Part shown: positions 21,000-34,900 of the stretch, piece after piece
Layout of the letters: each line of letters opens with the position of its first letter
Numbering within the stretch: the stretch's first letter is position 1
Origin: Phytoseiulus persimilis
Taxonomy: Eukaryota > Arthropoda > Arachnida > Mesostigmata > Phytoseiidae
NCBI GenBank assembly: GCA_037576195.1
Contig: CM075104.1
Coordinates: 14,958,211 to 15,022,210, forward strand
Length of the DNA stretch: 64,000 bases
Reading direction: 5' to 3'
The notes under the pieces: generated by a model
What the model was told of the DNA's origin: nothing
The model's input: the letters and a program-made list of their open reading frames with translations, nothing else
Databases searched by the model: none
Position numbers and translations under genes: made by a program

Positions 21000-23625
21000 T
21001 AGTCAGCAGGATTTAATCGATGAAAAACCGTTCAATCCTCTTCCACTGGCTTCGCGATGCGCTCCGCGCTCGCACATAAAAGGAGCCGCCAAGGGCTCCT
21101 GCTCGCTGCCTGCTTGTTCGACCGAGGAACTGGGTGAGCGGAGGTGCAGCGAGCGGACAACATTGCGTGCGGTACATCAAGCATCCCATTTCATTTGGAT
21201 TTTTTCTTCTCTCTGGTTTTTCTCTCTTGCTGCTTGCGGCCTTCGCCGTGGCAACTCTAGCCTTCCTCCAATTTTATCCTTTTCTATTTCTTTTCGGTGG
21301 CAGCAGTTGCGCCCTGCTCTTTGTCTTTCTTCGCCTGGTTCGCCCTTTTGAGCCCTTCCCTCCCTCTCAGCCTCGTCTCGTCCGCTGTCTCTGCTCACCG
21401 ATGTGGCCTCACCGGCTGCTTTCAATAAGATGTTATGATATTCCATAGAATTTATGAGCATTGTCTTTCTTGCACTTCTCCCTCCGCTCGCTGGCTTTCC
21501 CTCCCTGCTAGTGCTCCTGCCACGGCTGCTGTTCGTCGTCGAGATCTGAAAGCAGGGGTTTCCTATATTGGAATGCCTTCTCACCTCGGCCGAGCCAATG
21601 CTCTGCTGCTGACGTCCTCGTTCCTGCGAACGCAGACAATGTCGAAGTCGCGGAAACTCGAACGGATCGGTTGACTGCGATGAAAAACAAATGGAATCCC
21701 AATCTACGGCCAACAGTGCCCGATCCTCGTGTCTCGGTCCTGCCAATGAGGGCTTCTCACCGACGTAATCGCTCGCACCCCCACACCCCAGAGAGCCACA
21801 GGGGGCGGGAAGTTCCCCGTTGTTCGCAAGACCATACAAATTCCGATTCAGAATGGCGATTTTCGTCAATTGTCGAAGTTTCGTCGAATGTTCGTTTGGG
21901 TGACTTCGAGATCGATTTGTCACCGGACGGCAACTCGCTGTTGACAGCCAAATTGCCACGAAGCGTTGCGGCAGACCTTGGCGCAGACCGATTTGACCGG
22001 AAACTTGACGATTCGCTGGCGGAAAATGTCCAAAGTGGCAATATTTCCAAACAACTGACTCACTTTCAGAGGGGTCGACGTCGTCAACCTTGTTTTCGAA
22101 GCCTTGGTGTCTCACTTTTGGAGTCTGAGTGAGTTAGTTTCACTCTCCTCGAGGAGCACCGCCCAGAGTGTTGTGTTTCACCGCTTTGCTCACGGCGTGA
22201 GCAATGTGTTGGCAAACTTGGTTTTCTGTTCGACAAGTTAGAATATCGACTTGTGCAAACAATGTCTGAAGTGTTCCCGCGGGAGGGTCTCCGTGAACTC
22301 TGAAGTCCAACCCACTCTTCTGCGACTCATGATTATAACTGACGTCCCGGCAGCTCATGCTCCCTGCACGAAGCCTCATGAGAGCTTAAAACTTGGAATT
22401 ATATCGGAATCGTTCAATGTTTGCAGCTATTCATATTCTAACCTGTGCACCGTTCATATTTTCCCCTGTTTGGTTATTTTGATCAATTCGTTGTTGTAGG
22501 CTTTTCCCGCAGGTCCAGGGGTGGGACACGAGGGCAACGAAAGGAAGCCTGCCGCCAGTACTGCACTTGATTTCTGCAGCTGAAGTGATTGATGGGTCCT
22601 CCGAGCGAAACAGCTTCCAGCGTTCACTTTGTTCGTTTCTTCTGCATTCTCTCGTCCATCCATGGTCTCGCTAATGTTTTCAGAAAAAAACAATGGCTTC
22701 CACGTAGCTCCGAGAATCGATGCGACTCGATTATGAATAAGGAATAGGTACGGGCGATGTCCCCCGACGGAGTCTTGAAGCTCAACAGTATTTTCCTTCT
22801 GGAGCGAAGTTTCACTCGACGCCTGAGAGTATTCTAACTTGGAGATCTTCGGGGGTGTTCCGACGCCCACCTCTATACCTTTCTCGGAGCTTTGTTCTCT
22901 CACAAGCAACCTCAAGTTAGAGCCTCTAAGAAACACCGAGAGCGGTCATTTGACGAGAATACCGGAAAATATTCTCTCTTATCACCCTCGCCGAGCTCAA
23001 ATGACATGTTGTGATGCTTCGCAACGTCACTGGGAGCGATATCCTGGTCATCTAGCCTCCCGCACCCGTCTCACTTCCCCCATCTCTCCCGCTTTCTTGG
23101 CTTGACAAACGACAAGTCGAGTATCGAGATAAAAATTAGGCTTTTTTGTCAGCCCGAGGCAAAGCAGCGGAAGCGAGCGCTGTTGCAGCAGCATCATCCG
23201 AGCTAACGGTACTTCATTGAGTCATTTCCCGGGAAAAAGTTGCTGGAGCGAACCGATTTCTCGTTCCACGTACCATGAATACCGTGGAAGGTTTTAGCGA
23301 GGTTTCTGTTATAGCGGTGCTTGATCCGTCGAGAGCTGTTCAACTCTGGAATGGCCAAGCTTTTAAGAGGGTTTTCCAGCCGCGCAGCTCGGGACTAGCT
23401 GTCCCGCTCCGTGGTGCTGGCGGTCGTCGATTCTAGTTTCCCTGGAGCCCTTCATATCCCTCCCGCCGGCCCGGCAGCCTGTCCGACTGGCGTGTCCTGC
23501 CTGCGAGAGAGTTACGGAGAGGAGAGCCTGGTTATCCTTGAACGATTTCGCGACAATGGCGGGGTGTGCAATATCATCTCATGATCGATGATTGGAGGGT
23601 TCGGTGACGGGGAAGGGAGGCTTGC

Positions 23626-23645
23626 TGGCTGGCTGGCTGCTTGAC
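23626..23645 (+). repeat. Short (GGCT)n tract
   Basis: About four imperfect copies of a GGCT tetranucleotide in a pyrimidine/G-rich stretch. A simple repeat with no assigned function. Confidence 0.5.
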
Positions 23646-24250
23646 TGGTTTTCCTTCCTTCCCTCCTCAGGAGGTATGGGCAAGGCTCCTTGGCTTACCT
23701 TGTGACGACCGCGAGGCCGGCAGGGAGGAGAATGGCTACGGAATTGCGGACCTCGATCAAAACCAAGAGGTTGGAAAGCCAGAAACGAAGGGCGCCCTCA
23801 AATAACCTGATTTGCCGACAAACAGGGAGAGAGGTAGACAGGCAGTTGGTCCGAGCGGCCGACCGGGGGCTGGTATCTCGAGCAAGAATCGGTGTTATTA
23901 GCAATTATTTGCGCAAGTTTGTCATACTCTGCTGGTCGCTCGTAAAGGATTGGTTCTACACAGCTCGACGCCAGCCGGAGTGTATTGCCTCAGCATGGAC
24001 CAACGAGCAGGCGATCCCTCTCCGAGTTGTCTATCCGTCTGTTCTTCCAACGGGGGTCCACCTGGGGCCGCTTTCCCCTCAGACGTCTCGTGCGCCAGAG
24101 CCCACGCCGCTGCTGGCGACGACCGCTGACTTCCCGAAACACCGCATACAGCGCCGCAAAATAGAGTACCTACTAAAGGAGCAACGAACAGGGTCGGACG
24201 TCTTGTTGCACGTTGTTCCTCTCCACTGACAAGATGTCTCTGCCGCGGGG

Positions 24251-27200
24251 ACTTTGTTGCCTACTATATTGAAATACCAGCATGCTCCATGACAGGATTG
24301 TTTGAGGCCACTCTGTTCGAGTCATGGAAAGCCGCAAAAAAATAACTCGGGAGAGGTCGAGAATGGAGAGAGTCAGAGAGATACCTTCGGCTGATTGATA
24401 GCGGTTCCGAGGCTGGCCTTGGACGTTGAATGAGAACGGCGGAATCGTTCCATGTGAACTCGGCAGACTTTGTCGGATTGCATGTATCGACTTCTCCCCA
24501 TCTTCGTTGAACATCTCACCTTTCCCCATCGCTGGAGAGCATTTGGCATTCGGAGGTGGATGTCTCGTCAAGTGATCCAGGGAGTCGGAACGTGCTCATA
24601 GTCGCTTGCTCGGAGTTTCGCGCTCGCGCCATAATTTGTCCTCGTCGGGTGACAACACGAGACTCTTTTCCGGGCTCGAGTTCGTCGGCCTGCCCATTCT
24701 GACCGTATGCATACATAACAGATTATGATTTGCATATTGAATATTGATGACCTTGCCTTCGCTCCTCGCGCCGGCGTGCGGCTGATGTCGGCTGAGCGGA
24801 ATGGCCGCGTGTTTGCGTATCGGCTGTTTGAAGTGAACACACAGGGTATTAGAAATTGTGCGTCGAGCAGCGAACAGAGACTGTGCTTTTCGAGAATTCG
24901 TTCTTAATTGGGAGGAAGTGTTCCCCGGGCTTCGCGTCCCGGGCTCGGATCAGATCGCATCTGCTTCTGGCCGAGGCGGCATCGAGCAATCGGAGAAAAA
25001 CGAAAAATAAGCCGACGAGGCCGGTGCGCTTCATGGACGGCTGCTGGGATGGCAATGGCGTCACGTGAAGATGCGCACTGTCGATGCTTGATAAAACGTA
25101 TCCTGACAATGAAGGAGGCTGTCGCCTCTCGGTAGACCAAAAGCGAACTGCAGCGAAAACCCAACTGCAAACAAAAGCGGCACATGTTCTTCGGTACCTC
25201 GATTAGTGGTTTCCGACCCGCAGTGCGAAGCGTGACTTAGGGAGGTTCCACTCCCCAAGTCCTCCTCCAATATTCTGGGGCTTGTTCCTCATAAAGTTCT
25301 CCTCCAATAATTTTGTTGCGAGGAACGCGTTGGCGAAACACACTTTTCTGGAGATTGTTTCGAACGGAACTTCCGGTCCAATTGTAGAACTGCGTCGGCT
25401 TCTCGGCAGCTGAGTCGGGAGCGCTCGATAAGAGAATCTCAGCGACAGGTTTCGCGAGCCTGGCTGCATGAATTGCATTCTAAGCTCCCTGGCTCTCCAG
25501 AGTTCTCACACGACCCATTGGTGGGTCACATGCCCCCTCTGAGGATCACTGGGCTAAATCAAACGGCTCCCCGCTCGAGCCGTCGTTCCGAGCTGAACGA
25601 AGATAACAGCGATTGCGAGCTTACTGCAAAGCATCCGTTATCTCGAGTTTTCGACGCTGGAGGAAGCAGAGATGACACAGTGTTCCGATCTCATTTATTG
25701 TTGGGTTGTTGGATATCAATGACACGTCGACTGTCTGTCCGCTCACGAACCCGATGTTTTGCGGGTAGCATGACTCGCACCCCGCGATTCGGGGTGGTTG
25801 CGCGCAAACCAACATGTCCACTCTAGTACATAGGCCGTGGTCGTCGCCGTTCACGTCGTTCTTTTAGATGGATGTCGTTCCAAGTGCCTCTTCCAGACGA
25901 CCGGCTCTTCTACCGATGTAACGCCAGTGTATCTCCGACTCTATGGAGCATGCCCAACGACCCACAGCGTGTCCGCACAGTGCGTGTCAGAGTGTCGCAG
26001 ATGCGTGGGCGGTTACGCAGGATGTGTGTTTTCGTTGCCTCTGTCACCATCACTGAGATTTCTCGCAATACGATCGAAAGCGCAGTCGGACTCTCCGATG
26101 TTGTCGTAGAGAATCGCATCCCGTCCGATCAGAGCGGGATTCGATGCCGGATTATCTTTCGGAGAAGGTTTCGGCCCCGAGAACGTCGAGCTCTCGATCC
26201 GGTGAAATGCTGTAGCCATGGTTCGTTTGGAAGACCTAGCCTCAGCTCTACAGAGAGCGGTATGGGTCCATGATCAATCAGGCTGAGTGGTCTCCGTCCG
26301 GGCTCTGTACGGAACGTGTTGAATGTATGTACCACATACGTCGCTCAACGGAGAGTTCGAGACACCCGGTCATCGGGAAGACCTGTGCGGCCTTACCTCC
26401 TCTGCTTGTCATGCAGATGTGATTTTTGGGAGGGCGTGATAATGGACATGTAAATGACTCCAATGTAACAACCGTGACGCAAGAGCAGAACAGCAGTCTT
26501 GAGGGCAAAAACTATGGGAGAACCAAGCTCACTGGCAGAAAGAAGGAACTGTCACCGGCTCTGAATCAGGAAGTACCTTTTCATTGGAGAGTTTGGCCTC
26601 CTCCAGATCGAGATCAGCAGGAGAATGTGGAGCTTTGCATGAACCTCCGCCTGCTGGTCTCCTGAAAATCTTGAGATCGCATCAGATGCCAGGTCTGCTC
26701 GCTAGACATAGGAATCTGGATGGAATCTGGAATCTGGAATCATATATTCTCGTTTTCACTACCGTGTCCATCGAGACCCCAACGAACAAATGAGTCGATA
26801 TCCGCATACCTAAACTTGTAAATCTGGCGTGGAACGTTCCATTCGTCTAGCGAACATCGGCGGAATTCATCATTCAGTTCAACGACTACTCTTGTCCTCT
26901 TCGTGTTCTTTTTTGATGAGAATCACGGAAAGAGCGCGATGCTGTGAGTTCTCTCTGAGGGAATGGTAATCCATCGAGCCCTCGGACTAGGAGCCCGCCT
27001 GTCTGGCGCTGTGGAGTTTTTAGAATTCATCACCCGAGCACACTAATTAAAATCGATCATGATGAGTCCATCAACACGTACTCGGTCGAAGCTTCGCCGG
27101 TTTTTCCAGCTGATGAGCTGCTCGATCGAGGGTATTGGTTACGGTCAACTTTCATGAGACATGAACTCCAATAAAAACAAGTGAAAAGTTTCCTCAATAA

Positions 27201-30200
27201 GCTCGCCCGAGCCCCGAGCTTAGAACGCAGACAGATTTCTTACATGGCAGGCGATGGTCTTATTCGATACAAGAGCCAACAAACCCTGCGTTCCAACTGA
27301 AGACATTGCTCTCCCAGACCGGAGGCAGGGCTCTTCCAGCGTGTAAAAGCAGGAGGGCCAAGATCGCCGGGCTCTATTCTGCGATAAATTTCTCTCACAT
27401 TTTGCTCGCAGCGAATTCAAGATCTTCTCTGTTGCGGACGAATTCCAAGCTGAGCTAGAACAGGCATTCCAATCCCACGGAAACTGGTTTTCTAAATTCC
27501 AGATTTCTTCGTTGCTGGTCCCGCGCGTCCATCTGTTGGCGAGCCTTACCATAGATCTCTTCATACCCATCCTTCGCATTCGCTCCAGCCACGGAAACGT
27601 TCTTGCAGTATGTGAGGGACGCGTATCATTCGTGAGGTCGTCGCGCGAATAAAACGCGTTCGTGAACCTGTTAGATTTTTGTGCTCATACTGCTTCCCTC
27701 AACGGAGCTCTCCGTCTCAATGTCAGTCGGGAAAGACAATCGCCATAGCATAGTAATCGTCCGAGTTCGTCTTCTTCGGTGGATATTTATATATGCGCGC
27801 TCAATCGTCCAAGACACGGACGTTCCGAAAAATTGGACATACAATGTGAGCAGGACTCTCACAAGAATTTCGAACATGGTTCAGCTGTCAGAGGACCGTA
27901 TCCAGACCCGCAACTCAATCCAGAACGAACTGTGGGGCTGAACCTGCTGCGTGAGGAATAATGGTAAACGAACACAGTAACGAACGAGAAAAGGCCTCGC
28001 TGGAAGGAGGCCGTTAAGAATTTTTTACGTTGCGTGAAGAGAGAACGGGAAGCAGATGATAGCGGGGGAGAGCGCGAGCCAGGGGAACGATGGTTTTTAG
28101 TCCCGTCGTCGTTCCGCGTCTTAATTTGAAGCCGACGATAGATGATGGACTGGCTGGTCTGATTGCGAATTGATGAAGAGAAGAACGTAGGCAGAGAGCC
28201 TCGCGGCGATCGGCGAGCACGCGATACCAAGCCTCAATGCTGCTCGCATCCATCGAGTAGCGGAGCCTCTTCCCTCCTCTTTCCTTACCAGAACATGCAC
28301 CGATCCATCCATCCACCAATCAGCCGAATGTGGCTCGGCGGACAGAGTCACGGCGGACTGAGAGCTCCATTCTCGACACATGAGTCGCAGAAACTTGAGA
28401 AAAGATGAATCAACGTCCATGGCGGGGGAACCCCGGCCATGATTACGGGAAGCGGGCTTGCGCGAAAGGAAGGAGTTCCCGATGAGCTCTGAAATGATCT
28501 GTCGGTGGAAGGCACCTTGCTCGCAGGAATCCGCTTCCAATTGGAGGAACATGGCTGCATGAACACCGTGGAGTACTCCGAACGGCGGGTGCTTTCTATT
28601 CGGTCTTCGAATCAGCGTCATTCATCAGCATTCCGTGATAACATGAGCCGCGTGGGGAAAACCACAGGACGCCTTACCCAGCGGATACATTGTTTCCCGC
28701 GTTGTCTGGCCGCCACGTTCATCGACAACGGTTTCCCATCTCAAGTATGATGTGCTTGACTATGGGGCTCGCGTATTTACCCGCGGGTAGGATTTCACTA
28801 CAGATGAGCAACCCGACACGGAGCATCGAGGGAGTGACTCTGCGGGGATTCTCTGGGAGTCGGGCTGCTGGTGTGCGTGCCTGCGTGCACGAGAGCGGCC
28901 GGCCGGGCGGTCGGGCTGGCGAAGGGACAAGTGGCCCGGCAGCTCGGTGTCGTCCCGACAGTTGAGTCTCGATTTGCGGAGCCTTGCTGAGTTGCTTGGA
29001 CTGACCGGCTCGGACGGTTGCTGTTGGTAACACAATATTCTACTTAATGTTAACAATATTCCCGAGAGGACTCTCGCCCAATAAGTCAGATTGCCTCCGC
29101 TCACAGGGAACGGGAAGAAAAGGAGAAAGCGAGTGGCTGGCCAACTCTTCTGAGGCTTTCCCGAGAAGAGAGAACCTCAGATGCAGCTTGAGTGTCCGTC
29201 TAGAAGTCTTTCTGTCTGTGTTTTGGTCCGTCCGACGGATGCCACTGACTCTACAGCTCGCCCAGTTGCGTTGTTGGGCCCTCAATATCCCAATACGGCT
29301 TCAGTGACTTCTGCCTTCGTTCTACATTGGCTACCGCTCTGTCACCCCAATGACAGCACAAACGTTGCGGTGAGCTTTCGCGTGCACTCATCTTCTCAGC
29401 CTTGCGTTCTGGAGGAACCCGGTCGCCAACATTCTCGTAAACAGTGACAGGCCGCGGCACCCAGAGAATCTGCGTGCGAGGACGAGGCTCGGACTTAGTC
29501 GGAGTGGCACCTGCAAAGAGCTTGCACAATCTCGAGGAACAAACTTCTATTTTAGCGATGAGCACACACTCACTTGCTTCTCTCGGAGTTGTCCTCTGAA
29601 TTTTTTTCTCACTCCAAGAACGACCCTTCGCTTCGGTTTGTGCACAATGGAGTATGAGGTAACTGGAAAGTAATTCGAGGAGTCTGACAAACTTCGAACT
29701 CGACGAACTTTTTTCGCATGATGGTGAACCTGTTTGGACGAGCGATGACCGATTCGATGATATAAAAAGTTGAGCTACAGAAAGAATGTTGAAGGGAGTG
29801 CAACATAGGATAACTTGTTGATTTTCGGCTGTTCAACGTTCGCGTCCTGGCGAACAAAAAGCAGCCCACGGAAGATTCGAGGTCTTGGCAGGGGTCTGTG
29901 CGCGTTTGTCGGTGATCCATCATGAGTCCGAAATTGCGTCAGCTCCTAGAAACGCATATTTTTGTCGAGCTCCCGGAACCCGTCCGATCCGTCGGCAAGC
30001 TCGATTTCCGACAAACTGGATCTTTGCTGCCGGAGTCTGATGCATAGCTTCCGTTGTTCTCAGATAACCAGAACGACCCTCCCGATGATTTAACTAGGGA
30101 ACGAAGGCCCTGGGAGGAGGTTTGAACCCCAGCCACCTCGTCCTTGATCACAAGGGTCTCAAGGATCGTGATATTTTCATCGATCGTAAGATAATTCTGG

Positions 30201-31900
30201 CTGGATTGATTTAGAGCGTTCCATCCCGAGACACTGAAACTCCGTATTATGGAATTGATGTTGTAGGAGCGGTAGCTGCTGGCTTGGGTGCTTCCCATTC
30301 CGAATCTGACTCGACAGCCGTGGGGAAGCGGTCAGGTTCCGCGCGTCAGGTCGAGAACCGGCTGCTGCGAAACCGGAACCGGTCAGAGGGATTTGCCTCG
30401 CTGCACTGAGATCGATGTGTCGAGATCGAGCCCTGGTTAGATCTGCTACAGCGAAATGGCGGTGGGATTGACAGTTCCTAGGGAATTGGAAGGAGGCCCA
30501 TCAACCATGGACATGACCTCTCCCGGAAAATCGCGCGTCAGGCGATTGAGAGGAACAAGAAAAGTGAAATGCAGTACGGCTAGGGATTTGTGAAGTTCAT
30601 GATGGATGTCGGCCAGGTCACAGAGTCACTGGTGTCAATGTTCATTGGCACTTCATGAATGAATGCCATGGCTTGTCTCCCACCTTCTCCTGCTGGCCCA
30701 ATGAACGGCATGCCCAGGACTTGCTGCCCCTCGTTACACCTTCACTATGAAGAGATGAGAGAAACAAGATTAATTATGTGGAACAATTTCTGGGGGTACA
30801 TGCAAAGGGAGACTTCTTCCCGATGCCGGTCGAGTCCAGCCCAGAGGCTGACGAACCAACAAGTGCCGCACTGTTGCCCCTTCACAATCCCACTGAGAGT
30901 CGCTGCAACGAGAACTCCGATGCTATTGTGAAACACGGAGAGTCCAAACTCCAGTATATGTTGCGAGAGTCACTAGCTCTCGTTACCTGAGAAGGATCAC
31001 CATAGTTTCAATAGATTTTCCACTTTTGGGAGTTATTGACGTAGGTCTCCGAGCAGAAGACGAATCTGCTCTGGGCAGTGTCTTAGCAATGGGTTTTTAA
31101 TGCGAATGTGGGTACAGGGGCGGTTGAGAGCTCCGAGAATAACCGGATCGTAAAGATTCGAGGGAGACAAACGAGCAGCTTGAAGATAGGAAGAGGAGGG
31201 CCGAATCATCTGCTGAGGCATATCGTTCCTGATGCGGAAGGAATTCGGAAAGACATGCTCCGTGTACGCTTGAAATGGCTCGCGAATCATTGAATTGGAC
31301 ACCGGAAGGTTGCTCTTAAAGCTGAGCAAGTCATCAGCTCTTGCTGTGGTAGAGATCAATGGAGAAAGCGGCATTGCCTCTGGTTGGGACTTAGGGCGCC
31401 GAGCGTGAACGCTATCGAAATGACGGACACTCCCGGACAAAAACTCAGAAATCCGAGTTGTTCGCAAGACCCCACCCGACACGGCAACATTCAGGGTTGC
31501 ACCACTCCGGAATTCTCGGAATCTGGAACTTGGTTCTCTCTGAACCCCTTTCTCATGGATGGCGGCCAACTTTCCATTTGAATTTGTTTCCAGGAGTGTC
31601 GATGCGGAAAGGCGATCTCCTCATTCAGTCGCTGCAAGCGGATCAAAGCTTCTCGTGGGAAATGTGTTTTGATCTTCTTGGAATGGCGATCTCGAGAAGC
31701 GCAAATTACGGGCGGAATATCGGCGGGAGCCATCGAACCGGATTACGACAACAGTTTCTTGCGGCGCAAGGAGTGATTCCGGAAGAAGTGCTACGTTCGA
31801 TCTCGGCTTCCTGTGAGGTTCTGATTCAAGTGCACGACTCGTAACGGTTCGCAGGATTCGAACTTCAAACTCCTTTCGAGGCTCGTGTCTCCCATGCTTG
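24251..31900. other. Gene-poor interval, part 3
   Basis: About 7.6 kb of mostly unique sequence. Several 60-180 residue open frames occur on both strands, for example 25621-25854 (-), 26013-26219 (-), 31033-31569 (-, 178 residues) and 31458-31844 (+). None shows a family signature. The 25.6-26.5 kb minus-strand frames abut each other in shifting phase, as a decayed gene would, but this is a weak impression. A short TGGAATC repeat sits at about 26711-26738. Confidence 0.3.
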
Positions 31901-34900
31901 GCTGACTGAGTGGTCGGCCACTGGTCGACAGGCTCGCCACCACGTTCCGAGGGTTACGGGGGTTTCCAGCTGACGAGATCTACGAGAGAGAATACGCCGC
32001 GGTGGCCTCAGGCGCCTTTGTCGTCGTGGGCGGCGACCGCGACAGAGAACTTCAAGAGGGAGGCCGCAGCCGTCGTCAAATTACCTCTCTTTCAGTATCG
32101 TCTTTTGAGAGAAGCCGACCAAGCCAGGGCGGGCAAAAACGTGGAGGACAGCTCGCGAAAATAGGAGAGAAGAGCGATCCGCGCCTTGCCCGTCGCTGGT
32201 CCGATGATACCTTTGATACCAGAGTCGGGAACAGCGACGAGGAGAGAGAATCGCCGCATTTCGTGTCTCGTTCCAAATTATTATTCGCTCTCGGTCCTGC
32301 TCGCAGCTCTTTCCCCGCGCGAAATGTGCCCGCGCCTTCCCCTCGCTTATTCTCCGCCCGTAGGTCGCGTTTTCATTTGTGCTACCGGTGTCTTACGACA
32401 AGCACGGTTCCCTAATGGCGAACACAAAGGATGACGATGACAGCGACGACAACAACAACCACGACAGCAACAACGACGGCGTCGAGGCAAAGCCAAGTCA
32501 AAAGGACCTGCGCGATGTGAACACAGCCCGAAACTAGCGGAGGCCGAGAGGAACAACGGCGGCGACGTCGACGAAGAAAAACTGCAAGAGTACAACCTGG
32601 CGTCGCGGGAGAGAAGGTCGCGCTGCTGCTAAGTGCTGCCGCTCACATCCATCTCCTCAATTGTCTTCCTCGGTGTTCTCCTGCCCATCGCGCTAGCTTC
32701 GCCCTGTTATTGCTGGCCTGTCTTGGCATGACCTCCTGGCAGCGGTCCGAAGCAAAAAGAACCGTAATCGGCTCCGTCGCCCGGCATTCAATCCCGCTTT
32801 TTATCTTCCTGTTTCCTCAGTTTGCACCCTTCATTTCGGGCTCGGTGGTGGCTGGACGGATTCGCATCTATATGATCCAAGAAACCTCGTCGCCCCCTCT
32901 GCTGTCTACTCCTAAGCTTCTGGTTTCCAATTTGTAGGTTGACCCTGATTGGGATTAGCCATGTTTCTCGGATCGAACGATCCCTCCCGTAGTTCTGATC
33001 CGATCTGTCAAATCACTCAAATTATCCTCCAGTGCTGAGAGAGCGCCGATCATTCCCTGATTCTCCGTTCCGAAAGCGCGAGGTTTCAGGGAAATTGTCA
33101 TCCGGGAATCGTCCTCGATCGGCCCAAGGAAGGGGGAAGTACGAGAAGAAAAGTGGAGATTCTGGTAAAGTGGAAAAAATGGAATCGAAGTCGGGCACTG
33201 CGACGAAATATGATGAGGTGACTTTGAACTGACACACGGGCTGGAAAAAGATGGAGATTCGCTCTTGAGGAACGACGACGATCCAGACTGGAAAAAGAAA
33301 ATAATTAGCCCGCTCATGTTCCTTCATCCGCTCTTTTCTTTTTCCCACCGAAGTGGAAAGGGAAGACATTAGGATGTGAAAGAACGTTGTCGCAAATTAA
33401 AGTGAAATTCGTGATGGTATATTCTGTGGAGTTTGTGAATACATACGAGGCCACGTTCTCGTACCTTCGGGATTCTCGCTGTGAGATTCATTTCTTAATG
33501 TCTGGTCATCAAGGGAAATTTCCACTCGCCACTCAGAAGGCATTGGCGCGCGAGCAAAACACAGGGTCGCTTGCCGTTCTTCTTCAAAACGCAATCAACA
33601 GCCGGAACAATCGAGAGTGCCTAATGTGCCTTAACGTTAGCGGAAGCTCCATGACATTCGTCTCAGACCCCTCCGGGCTTCAAAACGTCCCTTCGTTCTC
33701 CCGGGAAGGGAAAAAACTGATTTTGACCGGTTCTCGAGGTGTGGTCGGGCGGAACGGTTCTCCCTGGCTCGAGCTGTCCCGATAACTCTCCGAACGGAAT
33801 TCGATGCAAACGTCTGAAGAAGAATGTCGAGCCATCAGGAAAATGTGGAGCTCGTCAAGCTCACCTCGACGCGTTGAGAATTTTCGCTCTCTCTCAGCCA
33901 GGGCTCTACACGAATCCAGCCATTAAGGTCGATGAAAAATCTGTGAGACGAAGCATCCCATCTCCTCCCCTTTTTGAGGTTACAAAAAAAAAGACAACTT
34001 CCGGCTCGTAATGCGATTGTGATCAATGCAATCAGGACTCATGCTCAGAATAAGCCAAAAGAGCTTCGTGGTGATTTCTTCATATTTTCCCGAGGCAACC
34101 AATGAGTCTGCATGTGCGGTCAGGTGAAATGCTCTCCACGAGCTCGAGCTGTCCTGAAAGCTCCACGCATGGAAGGTTGCGTGAATAGTCGACGGAGAAT
34201 ATAAAGTCGCCAGAGAAACACAAAACCCTTGACATCCACCTTTTTATCTGCTCTGAGCTGCGAATTCCGTCAGGCCTTCAGAATCTGGTCCGGCTCGTTC
34301 CACGATTCTAGGGACAAATCAGGCCCTTCACCACGGTTTCCAACGGAAGGCGCACTCCACAAGCAGTGCAACAATCTTATGAACGATCTCCGTTGAGCGC
34401 CTTATTCAGCGGATCATACACACCTCTGTTCGTGGGACTTAGATCAACTGACACATGGTTCTTTTGGGAAGGCAGTGTTGAAGGTTATATTCCTTAAAAC
34501 CGTCCTCTGCGCCCGGTGGCCTTGTGTCGATGAGCTCGCGTGCGTGTCTCGCATTCGATCCTCACAGATGGTTATAAGAGGAATATGCGGTCTCTCCATC
34601 ACCTTCGAATTGATTGGAATGTTCCTCATTTTCTTGCGCAGTCAGTGCCCCAAATGCATTTTTTGCGAAGCCGAATGTGAAATACGAAGCTCGGTGAATA
34701 AAAGAACCGCACGTGTATTCTCCATCCCATGGAACAAAGCAACGGCCGGTGGAGCTCTACCGTGCCGCAGAAGCTGTTGTCGTAGCGACGCGCTGCTCAC
34801 GTTTTGGGAACTGGCAAGACTTGGGGCAAAACAACAAAAAGCGTATCTCCAAGAGGACGGAGGAGATACGCCGACCGTATCTGGGAGCCGGGGATCTGCG

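Larger units (their letters stand above)
20701..24250. other. Gene-poor interval, part 2: GA repeat, TATA-like boxes, GC-rich block
   Basis: Denser in GC and simple sequence than its flanks. It contains TATAAA at 20779-20784, a GA-repeat tract at 20971-20999, and CATAAAAGG at 21075-21083 followed by a GTGAGC donor-like site at 21134. That order is what a noncoding first exon would show, but no downstream acceptor can be tied to it. A 312-residue open frame at 21177-22115 (-) is Arg/Glu-rich in its C-terminal half, because it lies opposite a pyrimidine-rich strand, and has no domain. Confidence 0.35.

Noticed and set aside
21177-22115. A 312-residue minus-strand open frame
   Set aside because: Long, but no domain; its C-terminal half is an Arg/Glu/Lys run that results from reading the complement of a pyrimidine-rich strand, and other frames are also open there.
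30115-30150. T-arm-like sequence (GGGTTCAAACC on the minus strand) suggesting a tRNA
   Set aside because: No matching acceptor, D or anticodon stems at the right distances.
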